A stretch of DNA of 64,000 nucleotides, taken from NCBI RefSeq assembly GCF_907164915.1, contig NC_061862.1:125063641-125127640 (forward strand), read 5' to 3'. Origin of the DNA: Impatiens glandulifera. Taxonomy: Eukaryota > Streptophyta > Magnoliopsida > Ericales > Balsaminaceae. The position numbers and the translations under genes are program-made. Position 1 is the first letter of the stretch. Every line of letters begins with the position of its first letter. The notes beneath the pieces are model-generated. The model had not been told where the DNA came from. It saw only the letters and a list, made by a program, of their open reading frames with translations, and made no database searches. This document shows positions 35,586 through 47,753 of this stretch, piece by piece.

Positions 35586-36238
35586 GCTTGTAATTTGTTG
35601 CTTATGATGATGATATGCATGATATCTACTAGTTTGTTTATCTGATCATCTTGTGTTTTTTGGCCTTCTATTTATAAGCATTCAATTTATTCTTTACCTA
35701 AACCTCCCTAAATTCAAGACAAGACACGGTCCAGACACACCTGACACACATAAAAATGTGCATCGACACGACACGATTGAGTTGAAACGATGATCACCTC
35801 TAGTCGGATTAACACGAAACACAAATTTAAACACGAGTTAGTACGACACGAATTAACATAACACGAAAGAGCTTGTTAATTATAATATTTTGACTAAATC
35901 AAGACACGACACGGTCACACGCATAAGTTTGAGACACTACATGACACGACACGTACGATTGACAATCTAACACTACACCTATGAGTATGAGTTTAGAGAA
36001 AATGTTAATGTTAAGTTGAATAGCTTAGGTCATGTGAATAATTGTGTTTATATCATTTCGTGTGCATACTCGTGTTCATGTCATGTTTATACTCGTGTTC
36101 TGTCCGTGTCGACTCGTGACCTTGTTACAATAGTATAAACTCATAATCGCGTCATGATCGTGTCGTCTCGTGCTTGTGTCGTGTCCAATCCATGACCCGA
36201 GTGAAATTATTATATCGTTTCGTTTCATACTAATATCG

Positions 36239-36371
36239 TGTTCCTCACAACCATTACAAATGAGACAATTAACATCCGGAATTTCCATTAACCTTCTAAT
36301 ACGATCCCTTGTTGAGAGTCCCTCCCGAAACAATAACCATGTGACAATTTGATGCACCAACCAATCCTGAC
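36239..36371 (-). mobile_element. LINE zf-RVT scrap, unit 3
   Basis: Same fragment as at 10812 and 22668 (LSTRDRIRRLMEIPDVNC). It is followed upstream by a 7-bp deletion near 36510, where other units read GGGATTTTACAGC. Confidence 0.65.
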
Positions 36372-38068
36372 TTTAAACTTTTGTTTCCAAGATTCCAATA
36401 ATTCCTCAGTTAGCCGTGCCGTTTGAATAGCCTCAAAATCTATCCTCACACATTGTGATGCATGCAATCGCTACCCAAAGTGAAATATTCGTTATTATTT
36501 TTACTAGCGGGACAGCAAACAAGTGGGTCTTTTTGGAGCCTTCGGTTGTGCATGGTTACTGTAAATTTTTAAGTCATTTTATCTCCTTTCCTTTTGCCTA
36601 TATCTGAAAAATAATTTGTTTTAATTTTATTTTTATCATTAGTTCATAATTTGTTTGATTTTTATAGCATTGAAGATAATTATTGAAAAATATATTATAT
36701 TATATATCTATATAAAATGTGAAATAATTATTATTATTTGATAATAAATATATATAACACTCTCTTGATTATAACTAATTGATATTTCAATTTTATTGTA
36801 ATAGAATAACATTACTTAATTTAAGAATTTAATATAAATAATTATAAGAATATTCATAATTTAATGTCTAAAAAAAAAAAAATCTTAGTCCGCATAAAAA
36901 TAGAAAAGGGAAGAAATAAATAATGCTTTTATACATACATGTTTTTATAATCATTTAAATAGTTTTTTAAGATAAGATTTCAACAATCACGGTATCTTAT
37001 GCTTATTATAGTTTATTTATATTTACTTAAAGAAAAAAATTAAAAACTCATTATTGCTCATTTTTATCCGAATATACAAGTCTTAACTTTCTATCAAGAT
37101 ATATTTTTTTTCACTCAAAACTTGATTTGTTTTTCAAATAAATTTGAGGTTAATTCAATTACAAAAACATAATTTTTTAAAAATTATTTAATATATATAA
37201 TATTTTATTTTATTTTATTATAAAGTGTTTAATTTTTTTTAGAAAAATAAAAAAATAAATTTTAATATATTGTCAAAGTTCATCATAAATATAAAACATC
37301 TGTAATTAAATTTATTCATGTTAATTTCATTTAATTAGTAAAACTTGAAAAATATACTTATATTTATTCATGTAAATTTTAATTTTTATAATTAAATTTA
37401 GTTTTTAACATTGACTAATTAATAAATATGTTGAATTCTTAAAAAAATATATTTTATTTTATGATAAATATATTTAATTTTAATTTTGTATAACGTTTAT
37501 GTAATAATTATACTAAATTATTTTTTTCTTTAAGTAAATATATATATTTTTTTATCGAAAATATAGTATACCGAAATCAAAGTATACAGAAATCAAGTAC
37601 GGTAAAAATATTAATTTTCCTATAGCGAAATTTTCAATAAGATATAAAATATAGATAAAAAAATTAAGGTATACCGACATTCTCATAAATCTGAACCCTC
37701 TTTTGGGATAAACGCTTGTTTAATTGTAGGATCCAGACGTGGTACTTGGCGTTTAGTGCATATATATATATATATATATATATTACATAAAAAAAAACAC
37801 AAACAAACTATTTAAAAAAATAAATTCATCTTAAGTCCATTTCTGTTGGAATTATTTATGATTATTAATTTTTTAAAATAAACAATTCCTATTTATTAAT
37901 TATTTTTCTATCAAAATATTTTAATAATAGATAAATGGTAACCATATTTTCTCAGCAAATACAACTCAAACACACATTTGGATCCCTCTGACTTGGAGTG
38001 AAAAAACGCACCATATATTTCCTTCTTTCATTTACTATGACCAATAAAATAAATTATTTTGTATAATT

Positions 38069-38722
38069 TTGGATAATTAAGTCACAATTTATTTGATTTT
38101 TATATTATTGGAAGATAACTTTTTAAAAAAAGAATTATATTATATGCCTTTTTAAAATGTCAAACAATAATATTAATTTGATAATTCTACATGTAACACT
38201 CTCCTAATAATTATAATTATAAGTAGTTAGTTGATACTTTCAATTGATATTAATGTAGTATAATAATACTACTTAATTTAATAATTTAATATTAATAATC
38301 ATTTGCATATTCATAATTTAATGCTTACCTAACAATCTTAATATGAAATTGACTTAATTTATGGTGATCTATAAATAATTTAATAATTTAAATTTAATAA
38401 TAAAAAAGAAAATTCACACACATAAGAAGTGATCTTTTTCAAGGTATTCATATCATACAAAATTGATTTTATAGTCATTTAAATAAGGGATAAAAACTTA
38501 CCAATATTATAAACATATCGAAAATATCGTAATGCGCAATATATCAAAAATATTGAATTTTTGAGTATACAAAAGAATGTAAGGTATGGTACCGATGCCA
38601 AAATAATTATTGTGACATTTTATATGAATATATAATATAATTCAAATTTTCAATAAATATCTCAAATAAAATAAATTGTGGCCTAGTTATCCAAAAATCA
38701 AACAAATAAATTGTGACTTATT
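38069..38722. mobile_element. AT-rich MITE-like element, unit 3 (long form)
   Basis: As in unit 2, including the ~300-bp segment that unit 1 lacks. The ends are inverted repeats of the GTCACAATTTATTTG type. No ORF. Confidence 0.4.
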
Positions 38723-38885
38723 TTATTTTTGTTAGAAGTGGGAAATAAATTGTGACCTAGTTATTCATTTTATAATTTTCTTTTATGTCATGATTGGTAT
38801 TTTGTCTAAACTATTCTTACTATTTTTTTTATAGGGAGGATATACAATATGAGAGGAGTAAAAACACAGAACACAAAGATCACAC

Positions 38886-40192
38886 CTTTATTTGATCCTT
38901 CCCATTTGTTCCAAAATCTGGCCAAACATTTGAGACATTCTCCTCAAGCTTCAATTTTCTGCTCAACAATATACTTATGATTAGTTTCTCAAAAGCTGCA
39001 TCTGCCATTTCACTTATAAAAGCAACCATATTACAGAAGAAACATGCTAAAAAATAGGCATATAAATGTAAAGAGTATCAAGACATATATATACATACCC
39101 ATTGTCAACCAACCAATGCATCAATCCAGCTGCAATCCCTTTCGTGACAGAAAATACAGGAAACAAGCTAACAGGCTGCACTGGGCGAGGATCATATCTA
39201 CCCAGCATTCCGGCAGCTCATGTATCAATTATTACCTCTCCATCTTTATAGGCACATACCTTAACAGTAATTATTTACAATCAACAAGTGAGGTTCAAAT
39301 ATAAACAGGTTACATAAGAAAAGTATCTCTCTACTATTACAAGACCCACAATCATGATTCAAATGGGAAGGAATCAAATAATTAAGTAGGCTATGACTAT
39401 TTAGTTAAAATTGAAATCAGGATTGAAATTCAAATCTATTATGCTTGGAAGAATTTCTAGATTATATAATACTTGAAGAAAAACTCTATTTCTCGTCTTT
39501 TTTTTCCTTTCATGCTCTCTCACCATTAACATATATGTATCTGAAAACGTATCTAAATACAAAACAATAATTATTAACATTGACATCTACTTGGATACCA
39601 AGTATTTTGTCAGCATTTCCCAGCTCAACAAGGAGCTGCCTCAATTTGGCCTCCACATTGGAAAGGACTGGAGTATCGTGTATCCATTGTGTATTTTGTG
39701 CTGGCCCCTTACTAATATTTCTGACATAGGTCAAGTCATTACAGGATCAAAATACAAGTAAATCCAAAATACTAGGAAGCCACAGAACATATTTATAAAT
39801 TACTAACCCTTGCAATACAGACTCAGCAAAAGGTCTGATGATATCTTGATAACTGATGCGTGCGTTCATTGTGGATGAGAGCCCTAAATCAATGGAGGTG
39901 AATCAATCAATAAGAAAAAATCTTTAGAAGTGAAGATTGCAGGAGTCTGTGTTTAGATATCTCGGAGGAGATTTAGAACCCTAGTAAATATGACAATATC
40001 ACCTGGAAAAGCATTAATCTGGAGAATATTTTTTACTCCTATTAACTATCTTGGACTACATATCCAACAATAAATGGAGTCAATGCATTTTTATGTACAT
40101 GAACTTACAGGATTAAAGCGTTTAACTTCTTTTGAGTTCAGTTGCGTTTTTTCCTACAAGGCTTTGAGGTTCTTAAGTCATTTAATTCTCAC
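38886..40192 (-). pseudogene. ABC1 kinase/beta-lactamase-domain gene fragment, unit 3
   Basis: Same six exons, with the same nonsense codons and the same dead donor as units 1 and 2. The hydrolase exon matches unit 1 (Val form) rather than unit 2. Confidence 0.85.
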
Positions 40193-41230
40193 TATTTCAC
40201 CTGTATTGACATTTCTCTATCAATTCTACTTATATAGAACACATCCTTTTCCCCAGACACAAGTAAGATTGCACATTGATCGGGAAAATGTGTCGCTGGA
40301 ATAACATGGTTCAACTTAGATTTGATCCTCCCAGTCCAGTGACACCAAAAAGAGATCATTCAAGTGAACCAGATACCTTGTACAATCCAAGCAAGCAGCT
40401 AGGAACAAAAGAATTAAGACACAGCTGTCAAATAAAGAATTTAACACAAACAAGTTCATAGCAATGAACTTCTATGAAATGGTTTCACAATCTTCAATCA
40501 ATTGTCCTCCTGATCATTGAATATGATTTGATCCATCAATAACAGAAAGAAGAAAAAAAAAATGCTTGCAAGGAGTCCTATTAAAACAAAGAAATAGAGG
40601 AATTTGACAAGGGAGAAAGGGTTAAGGCTAAAGACCCTAAGAAAGGTCGAGCTCACAAAAGGAGTAAAAATTAAATCCAATTTTTTCAGAAATTTCAATA
40701 TTCATAAATAAGTTGTGCAGAAAAAGAGAACAAGAGTATTCCAACCAGAAACATGAAAACTAATTTAGAGTGCACACCAAATTGAAGAGTAAGAAGATAG
40801 GAATGCAACCGGAGGGAGGCGGGCGCATCACCAAATTCCACCATACTCGCTCGCCCTCACACTTTGCTGGAGTCTCCAGTCTCGTCTCGTCTCGTGTAAG
40901 TTCAATCCAACATCTAAGGACCCATACATACATGTGTCAGAATCCTCCATGTGTGACTGAGAAGGTTTGTTAGTTACATCTGGTTCCGATTCATATGCCA
41001 TCATCATCATCAGGTAAGTAAGACTTGGATCACAAAATGTGTACTCAAGGCAGCTAGCTATCTATCTAGCAGAGATCGAGAGATCGAGATCAATCAATCG
41101 GAACCCCCGTCCGTCCGTCCGTCGATTCCTTCGTCGTCAATCAATCGTTGTTGTTGTTGTTGTTGGGTTTCTTCATGCTCATGATCCCGTTGTGAAAGTC
41201 TTCTTCTTCAAGACCCTCCGACGGCAGGCA

Positions 41231-41467
41231 ATGTCGCCGAGACCATTGTTGTTTGTGGCAGAAGAGTCTCTGTTCGCCCACTCGATCACCACGATCAACT
41301 TTCCCAATATTATTTTTTTCTTTCTTCTCATCGCTGTTATTGTTTATATGACTGTTGTCCTGTCGATAGGAATATGGTTGTTTCATGTGTTTTGTTTTCA
41401 TTGTATGATTGTGAATTTCGTCTGGCTTTACGTTATGTATATATTAGCTAGGTTTATTGCAAGATGA
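41231..41467 (+). CDS. Hypothetical 78-residue membrane ORF, unit 3
   Basis: Third identical copy of the ORF at 15491-15727. Unrecognised. Confidence 0.25.
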   Translation: MSPRPLLFVAEESLFAHSITTINFPNIIFFFLLIAVIVYMTVVLSIGIWLFHVFCFHCMIVNFVWLYVMYILARFIAR

Positions 41468-41855
41468 TCGATGTTCTGTTACTATAAAATGATTTCGGTT
41501 ATTATTATTTTTATGTGTATGTTAAAAACTTATTTACCACTACAGCTAAATTGCTAATTAAAATTAATTGTAATGCCCTAGGTATAAAATCTCATAAATA
41601 AATTCTATCAATATTTTCCAAATTTCAAAACTAACAAAGAATAAAACAAATCAAGATTTGAAAAAGTAAATATTACTATTATTTTCTTCAATCATTACTC
41701 AACAAATCCTAGATTCATAATATTTCACATTATCCTTATTCAACAAATCCGAGATTCATAATACATATTTGACATTATTTCTCTTATTTGACACCGAACA
41801 GAAAGTAAAGAAGTACAAAAATATTGAAAAAGAAAGCATTCTAAAATCATATATA

Positions 41856-42329
41856 TCAGCATGAAGATCCCGAACGAGATATACGTTTGTCCACTTCGCC
41901 CTTCATCTTCTCCAAATCCGTCTTCATCGCGGCCAAATGTTGCAAATCCTGCAACTCAAGATCATCAAAGCCCATACTGTTCAAAATCCATCCGATCAGC
42001 AACCCAGAATCGTCGGAATCGTCACCCTTGATATCCTCTACGGTGGAAGGATCAGAAAGTTGCAAAATTCGGTCAACTACAACGTCAAAAGCGGGTCCGC
42101 TGTTGCCGGAGGTGTACATTTGACCGGCCGGGGAAAAGACTACGGCGGCAACATCTTGATGTCCAGTAGATTGTTGAAATTGAGTCACAGCTTGAAAGAG
42201 ACTGGCTTTGCGCTTAGAAAAACAGACCATTCTTTGAGATTTATTCTCGATTCGCTTAATCTCGATCTTCTTCTTCCCTTGGCCTCTATTATTCCTTCTC
42301 CCGTCAGTTTCCGGCGTCTCCTTCGTCAT
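41856..42329 (-). CDS. Type I (M-alpha, AGL62-like) MADS-box factor, unit 3
   Basis: 157 codons from the ATG at 42327-42329. It differs from units 1 and 2 by Ser to Pro at residue 6 (KETPETDG), outside the MADS domain. The DNA-binding residues are unchanged. Its upstream repeat is much shorter (8 full units), so this copy may have a shorter leader. Confidence 0.8.
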   Translation of the reverse strand: MTKETPETDGRRNNRGQGKKKIEIKRIENKSQRMVCFSKRKASLFQAVTQFQQSTGHQDVAAVVFSPAGQMYTSGNSGPAFDVVVDRILQLSDPSTVEDIKGDDSDDSGLLIGWILNSMGFDDLELQDLQHLAAMKTDLEKMKGEVDKRISRSGSSC

Positions 42330-42355
42330 GATCTTTGGATGGATGGATGAATCGC

Positions 42356-42660
42356 TTGGAGATAAAGGCACTCGGAGATTAGAATATAGCTCGGAGAGAA
42401 AGGCACTCGGAGATTAGAATATAGCTTGGAGATAAAGGCACTCTGAGATTAGAATATAGCTTGGAGAGAAAGGCACTCGGAGATTAGAATATAGCTTGGA
42501 GATAAAGGCACTCTGAGATTAGAATATAGTTTGGAGAGAAAGGCACTCGGAGATTAGAATATAGCTTGGAGAGAAAGGCACTCGGAGATTAGAATATAGC
42601 TTGGAGATAAAGGCACTCTGAGATTAGAATATAGCTTGGAGAGAAAGGCACTCGGAGAAT
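42356..42660. repeat. 35-bp minisatellite upstream of MADS gene, unit 3
   Basis: Eight full units plus a partial one: a hybrid first unit (GATAAAG with CTCGG), then A, B, A, B, A, A, B, A. The second unit starts TCGGA instead of TTGGA, and the fifth ends ATAGT. The gene-proximal unit types found in units 1 and 2 (A' and C) are absent. Confidence 0.95.
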
Positions 42661-42703
42661 ACAATATGCCGGTGGTACCGAAGGAGCAGCGATTATATAT
42701 ATG

Positions 42704-43428
42704 GATAATATTTCGTCCGTCAACTTATACATATAATCTATCTAAGAAGTTTTATTTATTTAGGAAATATTTCCTTTATATTTATATTTAAGTGCAGGGT
42801 AAATATAAATAATATTTCAGTCTGGTGTTTATTGAAATCATATTAATTTATGTTATTCAAGTAATTAATTAATTAATGATGCAAAAAAAAATTAAAATAT
42901 ATATAAAAATTAATAACTTTAAAAAACTAATTCATATATATTCTTAATGCGTATACTATGATTTTGATTATTTATAAAAAAAAATATTAAAAAAAAGTAA
43001 CATTTATAAAATATATATATATAATAATAATAATTAATTTGATTACATCTAATTTAAAAAAGGTTAAAATTAATAAAGTTAATGTTATTATAATAGAAAT
43101 TTGGGAAAATATTATAAAATATTTAAATATTTGTTATTATTAATTAAGATTTTTTTAGAGAGAAATAGGATGGTTTATATAATTATATTGTGCTGATGGA
43201 ATATAAGTTTTTTTTAGAGGGACTTAGTATTATTTCATTAAAAAAATTCAAAAAAGAGAAAAAAAAATATAAAAGTTTAAGATTAGATCTAGACAATTTA
43301 TAGATTTGATAATGAAACAATAATTGAATTACAAACAACAACAATCAATTAGCGCCTATAGCGTTTTTACTTTAATTCTACTTGTGATTTTTTCAAATAA
43401 AATATTTCATATCTAGCAGAAATTTCTA
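42704..43428. repeat. Left copy of ~730-bp direct repeat flanking GAUT fragment
   Basis: Starts AATATTTCGTCCGTCAAC and runs through the 3' end of the LINE to about CATATCTAGCAGAAATTTC. It matches 43853-44603 but is more diverged from units 1 and 2 than that copy is (for example AGCGCCTATAGCGTTTTTAC against AGAGCCTATAGCGTTTTAC). The duplication is therefore older than the array's present homogeneity. Confidence 0.8.
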
Positions 43429-43477
43429 TTTCTATAGCATTGTTATCCGATGAGAAGGCTTGAGAGGAAGAAGAAGA

Positions 43478-43657
43478 ATGACACTTGTATTTTGTGGTGT
43501 GATTTGTATTGTTATTATTACAACTGCACCGAATCTGATGGTGAGGGCACCCATGCAACAACACAATAATCCCTACTTAATTAAATGGAGCGCTCCAATT
43601 TCTTCTAGGGTTCCCAGGGGCTGCGGAGGCGATGATGCAGCTTCACTTCTCATCTAG
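43478..43657 (+). CDS. Small secreted-type ORF overlapping GAUT start
   Basis: ATG at 43478 opens 59 codons. The first ~24 look like a signal peptide (MTLVFCGVICIVIITTAPNL), followed by a short basic/polar tail (NNPYLIKWSAP, RVPRGCGGDD). It overlaps the GAUT ATG at 43632 in another frame. It may simply be an upstream ORF in the captured GAUT leader. Family not recognised. Confidence 0.2.
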   Translation: MTLVFCGVICIVIITTAPNLMVRAPMQQHNNPYLIKWSAPISSRVPRGCGGDDAASLLI

Positions 43658-43826
43658 CATGAGAAGTATAACGATTTCGAGCACCAATGGCTTTTCTGAC
43701 TTGATGAAGATCAAGGTTGCAGCTCGCCACATCTCTTATCGCACTCTCTTCTACACGGTTCTCATTCTTGCATTCCTCTTGCCCTTCGTCTTTATCCTCA
43801 CCGCTCTTGTTACCCTAGATACTTGA
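43632..43826 (+). pseudogene. GAUT13/14-type galacturonosyltransferase, N-terminal fragment
   Basis: 64 codons from the ATG at 43632 (or 43635: MQLHFSSSMRSITISSTNGF). The product then reads DLMKIKVAARHISYRTLF and the anchor VLILAFLLPFVFILTALVTL. It ends with Asp-Thr-stop where GAUT proteins continue to the stem and GT8 catalytic domain. The GAUT family makes homogalacturonan and related pectin chains in the Golgi; this N-terminus is a type II membrane anchor. Only the first part of exon 1 was captured. About 150 bp of possible leader precede it. It is present in unit 3 only, between two copies of a 730-bp repeat. Identified by recall of the GAUT13/14 N-terminus. Confidence 0.8.
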
Positions 43827-43852
43827 TGTCTTTCCATATAAATATGTTTATC

Positions 43853-44603
43853 TATAATATTTCGTTAGTCAACTTATATATATAATCTATCTAAGAAGTT
43901 TTAATTATTTGGGAAATATTTCCTTTATATTTATATTTAAATGCAGGGTAAATATAAATAATATTTCAGTATGGTGTTTATTGAAATCATATTAATTTAT
44001 GTTATTCAAGTAATTAATTAATGATGTAATTTTTTTTTTAAATATATATAAAGATTAATAACTTTAAAAAACTAAAAAAATATTAAATAACTAATTCATG
44101 TATATTCTTAATGCGTATATTATGGTTTTGATTATTTATAAAAAAATATTTTAAAAAAAAGATAACATTTATAAATATATATATAATAATAATAAATAAT
44201 TTGATTACATCTAATTTAAAAAAGGTTAAAATTAATAAAGTTAATGTTATTATAGTAGAAATTTGGGAAAATATTAAAAATATTTAAATATTTGTTATTA
44301 TTAATTAGTATTTTTTTTAGAGAGAAATATGATGGTTTATATAACTATACCGTGTTGATGATCTATAGGAATATAGGTTTTTTTTAAAGGGATAACATCT
44401 TAGTATTATTTCATTAAAAAGACTAAAAAAAGAGAAAAAAAAATATAAAAGTTTAAGATTAGATCTAGACAATTTTTAGATTTAATAATGAAACAATAAT
44501 TGAATTACAAACAACAACAACAATCAATTAGAGCCTATAGCGTTTTACTTTGATTCTACTTGTGATTTTTTCAAACAAAATATCTCATATCTGACAGAAC
44601 TTT
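43853..44603. repeat. Right copy of ~730-bp direct repeat flanking GAUT fragment
   Basis: Continuous with the LINE that ends at 44378. It corresponds to the normal position of this segment in units 1 (about 17148-17885) and 2 (about 29364-30110). Confidence 0.8.
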
Positions 44604-47272
44604 CTAATATCTTCATTCTTTTCGATTCTTCTCTAAGATTGAATGAGTGCATTTCCATCTGAAGTTATATCTCCCCAAATATCTTCAGTATCCATTGTGA
44701 GTTCTTGAATTTCTTTCTTCCAGATATTGTAGATTACTGCTCCAAAGTAACATTTCAGGATACTTACATAGAAGGATCTTCATTTTGCTTTATTCTTCAT
44801 CCACTCTTGGATGTCTTCCCATGTTCTTGGAAAGTTGATAATGTTCATATTTGCAGCATACCTTCTCCAGATTTGTATTATAAAAAAGTATTCCCCAAAT
44901 AAATGGTTTATGATTTCCTCAACTCCCGAACATAGGACACAGTTGATATCAGGAATGTTTATGTATTTTCAAATTCTGTCTTTTGCTGTCAACATTTTCC
45001 TGTATACCAGCTAGAGAATAAATTGGTGACGATGAATAATCTTTGGAGACCATACCAAATTATGTCAATTTACCTCCTATCCTCTTGTTCTAACCATTTC
45101 TCATGTCTTTCCTGTAATGAACTTCTCATTGTTTTCTGTTTTCCAAAATATTTTATCATTTCTTTCATTGAGTTGCATATCTCTCATTAGATTTATGATT
45201 CTATCACATTCTGAAATAAGCCTCAGAAGTGAATCACATTTACCTTCATAGACGTCTCTAAATGAGTACTTGATGAATTCTCTTCTAACTCTGCTTTCTT
45301 GTATTTCTTTTTTTAATATAATTATCCAGCCAAGGATCATGCCATAATAGTACCCTTCTTCCATTTCCAATTGTGGTTTGCACCATTTGAAATGTATCTT
45401 TTCTTATTTTTTGGATCTTCTTCAATGACCATGTCATTCTTTCATTGATGTTTTGTGTCCAGATACTCTGCTCTTCTTTCAGAAATCATGTATGCACCCA
45501 TTTGACCCACAAGGAGTCCACTTTCTGCTCTAACTCCCATAAACTCCTGATGGTGAGGGCTTTGTTCCATTCAACACAACTTTTTATTCCTAGTCCGTCT
45601 TCTTCTATGGGAGTGCAAACATCCTCCCATTTGACTTTTCTGCCTCCTCTATCTTGTGTTCCCCAGATGTAATCTCTCATGATTCTATTGAGTTCATCCA
45701 TTACATTCTTTGGGATGACTATCTGTGGTGCCCAGTAGCCAATAATCCAAAGATGACTCTTTTAACGAGCTCAATTCTACATACATAAGACAGTTTTTTC
45801 GTAGCCCAACCCAAGACAGAATTTCTAACATTTTCTATCAGTTATCTGAAGTGATTATATCGGAGTTGTTTTGATGACAGGGGTACTCCAAAGTATTTCA
45901 CTGATAGTTCACCTTTCTTGATTCTCATAATATTGAATATGTTTTCCTTTTACAACCAAACTTCATTCAGTCTTATATTGTAAAACCCATGAAATGATGA
46001 CTTCTTAAAAGTATTTAAAAAATGCAGTCAAGAATTTTCATTATTAAGACGAATAGGTAAGGAGATATAGGGTCTCCTTGCCTTACTCCCCTTTCACCCT
46101 TAAAAAAGTCTCCATGAATACCACTCACGCTCACAACAAAGTGAGGAGTGGAAACACATTGCATAATCCAATCAATAAAAATGATTGAAAAACCTGCAGT
46201 AAGGAGGAATTCGTTGATTGATCCACATCTGATCGAGTCAAAAGCTTTTCTAATGTCAATTTTGAAACACACACATGGCGATAAGTTTTTCTTGCCATAT
46301 TCATTCAATAAGCTCTGCATGAGTATGATGTCATGGGAAATAGAGCGTTTATGAATAAATATTGATTGCCTTAATCCTACAAGGTTATCAATAATTATTT
46401 TCAAACGTTGCGAAATAATTTTTGAAATAATTTTGTAAATAACATTGCAGCATGAAATATGACGAAAGTCATGAATTTTTTCCGGAATTGAATTCTTATG
46501 AATCAAATTCAACATTGTGACGTTCCATTGCTTCAACATTTTCCTATTTTGGAAGAATTCCAAAACCCCTTCGCTTACATCTTTACCCACTATTTCCCTG
46601 TTTTCTTTAAAGAAGTTCGCGTTGAAACCATCTGGCCCTGGGCTTTTATCCCCTTTCATCGAAAATACTATTTTTCGGACTTCTTCCATACTAACTCTTG
46701 TAATCAATTGGTTGACACTTTCTTTACTGATTTTCCTTTACACAATTTGTTGAAGCAATCTTCGGTTGTCCTCTATTATTATGCTCGTTTCTGTTCCAAT
46801 CAGCTCTTTGGATAAATTTACTGCTTCCTCATGAACTGTCTTTTGTCCATGTAAAATATCTCTATTTGAGTTTGTGAGCCTTAAGACCTGATTTCTGAAA
46901 TTCCTTGATGAACATTTTTTATAGAAGAAAGAAGTATTATTGTCTCCTAATGAAAGTCAATTTTCTCTAGATTTTTGCTTAGCAAAACTTTCCTCTTTAG
47001 AACAAAGGTCTCTGAATTGCGTAAGAGCCTTTTTTTCCTCTTCCCTGTTATAAGGTAGATTCGAAGCTCTCAGTTCCTTGCTTTGTATTTCCACCAGTTT
47101 CGTTCTGTCTTCCTCTACTCATTTAAAAATCTCACTATATTTTTACCAGTCTAGCTTATTCAGCTTCCCTTTTAGTAATCTTAATTTCTCACAAACTTTG
47201 AACATCTTTATTCCATTAATTCTGATGTTCTAAGTTTTATTAAGGATTTCATTAAATTCTTCATCTTTTACT
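44378..47272 (-). mobile_element. 5'-truncated LINE with dead reverse transcriptase, junction of units 3 and 4
   Basis: Same element and same missing FADD block. The RT part is open at 46015-46707, with Asn for His and Ser for Pro changes (GSINEFLLTAGFS). The later part is open at 45486-45701. It shares CVSTPHFVV with the copy in 29881-32773, against CVSIPHFVV in the first two, which groups these copies. Confidence 0.88.
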
Positions 47273-47651
47273 CATGTTCTGTTCGTGTCGACTCGTGACC
47301 TTATTACGATCGTATAAACTAATAATCATGTCATGATCGTGTCGTCTCGTGCCATTGTCGTGTCCAATCCATGACCCGAGAGATATTATTGTATTGTGTC
47401 GTTCCATACTAATATCGAGTTGTATCGTGTCGGTTCGTGTTGATCCGACCCATTGCCCAACTCTAATATGAGGAAGAAGAACAAATAAACACCACTTATT
47501 CTTTCTTAGTTTTTTAAATTCCGTCCTTTTACTATAATTGTATCAGAATAACTAAGGTTTTCTTGTTCTTAATTCATTTAAGAAACCTAGCATTCCTTGA
47601 AGTTCGTATTTCCTCCTTGCTGCTCAACCCTACGGTTAGAGCTTTTGTAAC

Positions 47652-47753
47652 CTAGTATGCTACTAACGTAGACACACTGGTTACAAGAGCCACAAAACTT
47701 AGGATTCCAAACGCAATCCACCTAAACAGTACCATTTTATTCTGACTGTTCAT
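47652..47753 (-). CDS. 33-residue membrane-type micro-ORF, module a of unit 4
   Basis: MNSQNKMVLFRWIAFGILSF then VALVTSVSTLVAY. One Trp of the FWW motif is Arg here, a charged residue at the edge of the membrane segment. Start, stop and TATA box are kept. Confidence 0.3.
   Translation of the reverse strand: MNSQNKMVLFRWIAFGILSFVALVTSVSTLVAY

Larger units (their letters stand above)
32774..36238. repeat. GTGTCG-rich modules a, b and partial c, unit 3
   Basis: Module a is 32774-35104 and is split by the CACTA-like element at 33043-34401. Module b is 35105-36093, partial c 36094-36238. A ~10-bp piece of the GTCGTCTCGTG motif is missing near 32843 compared with unit 2. Confidence 0.8.
31529..46026. 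repeat. Tandem segmental array, unit 3 (~14.5 kb)
   Basis: Same order as unit 2, enlarged by a CACTA-like insertion (33043-34401) and by about 1.15 kb at 42704-43852. The latter is a direct duplication of the minisatellite flank with a GAUT gene fragment between the copies. The minisatellite is shorter here (8 full units). Confidence 0.92.
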
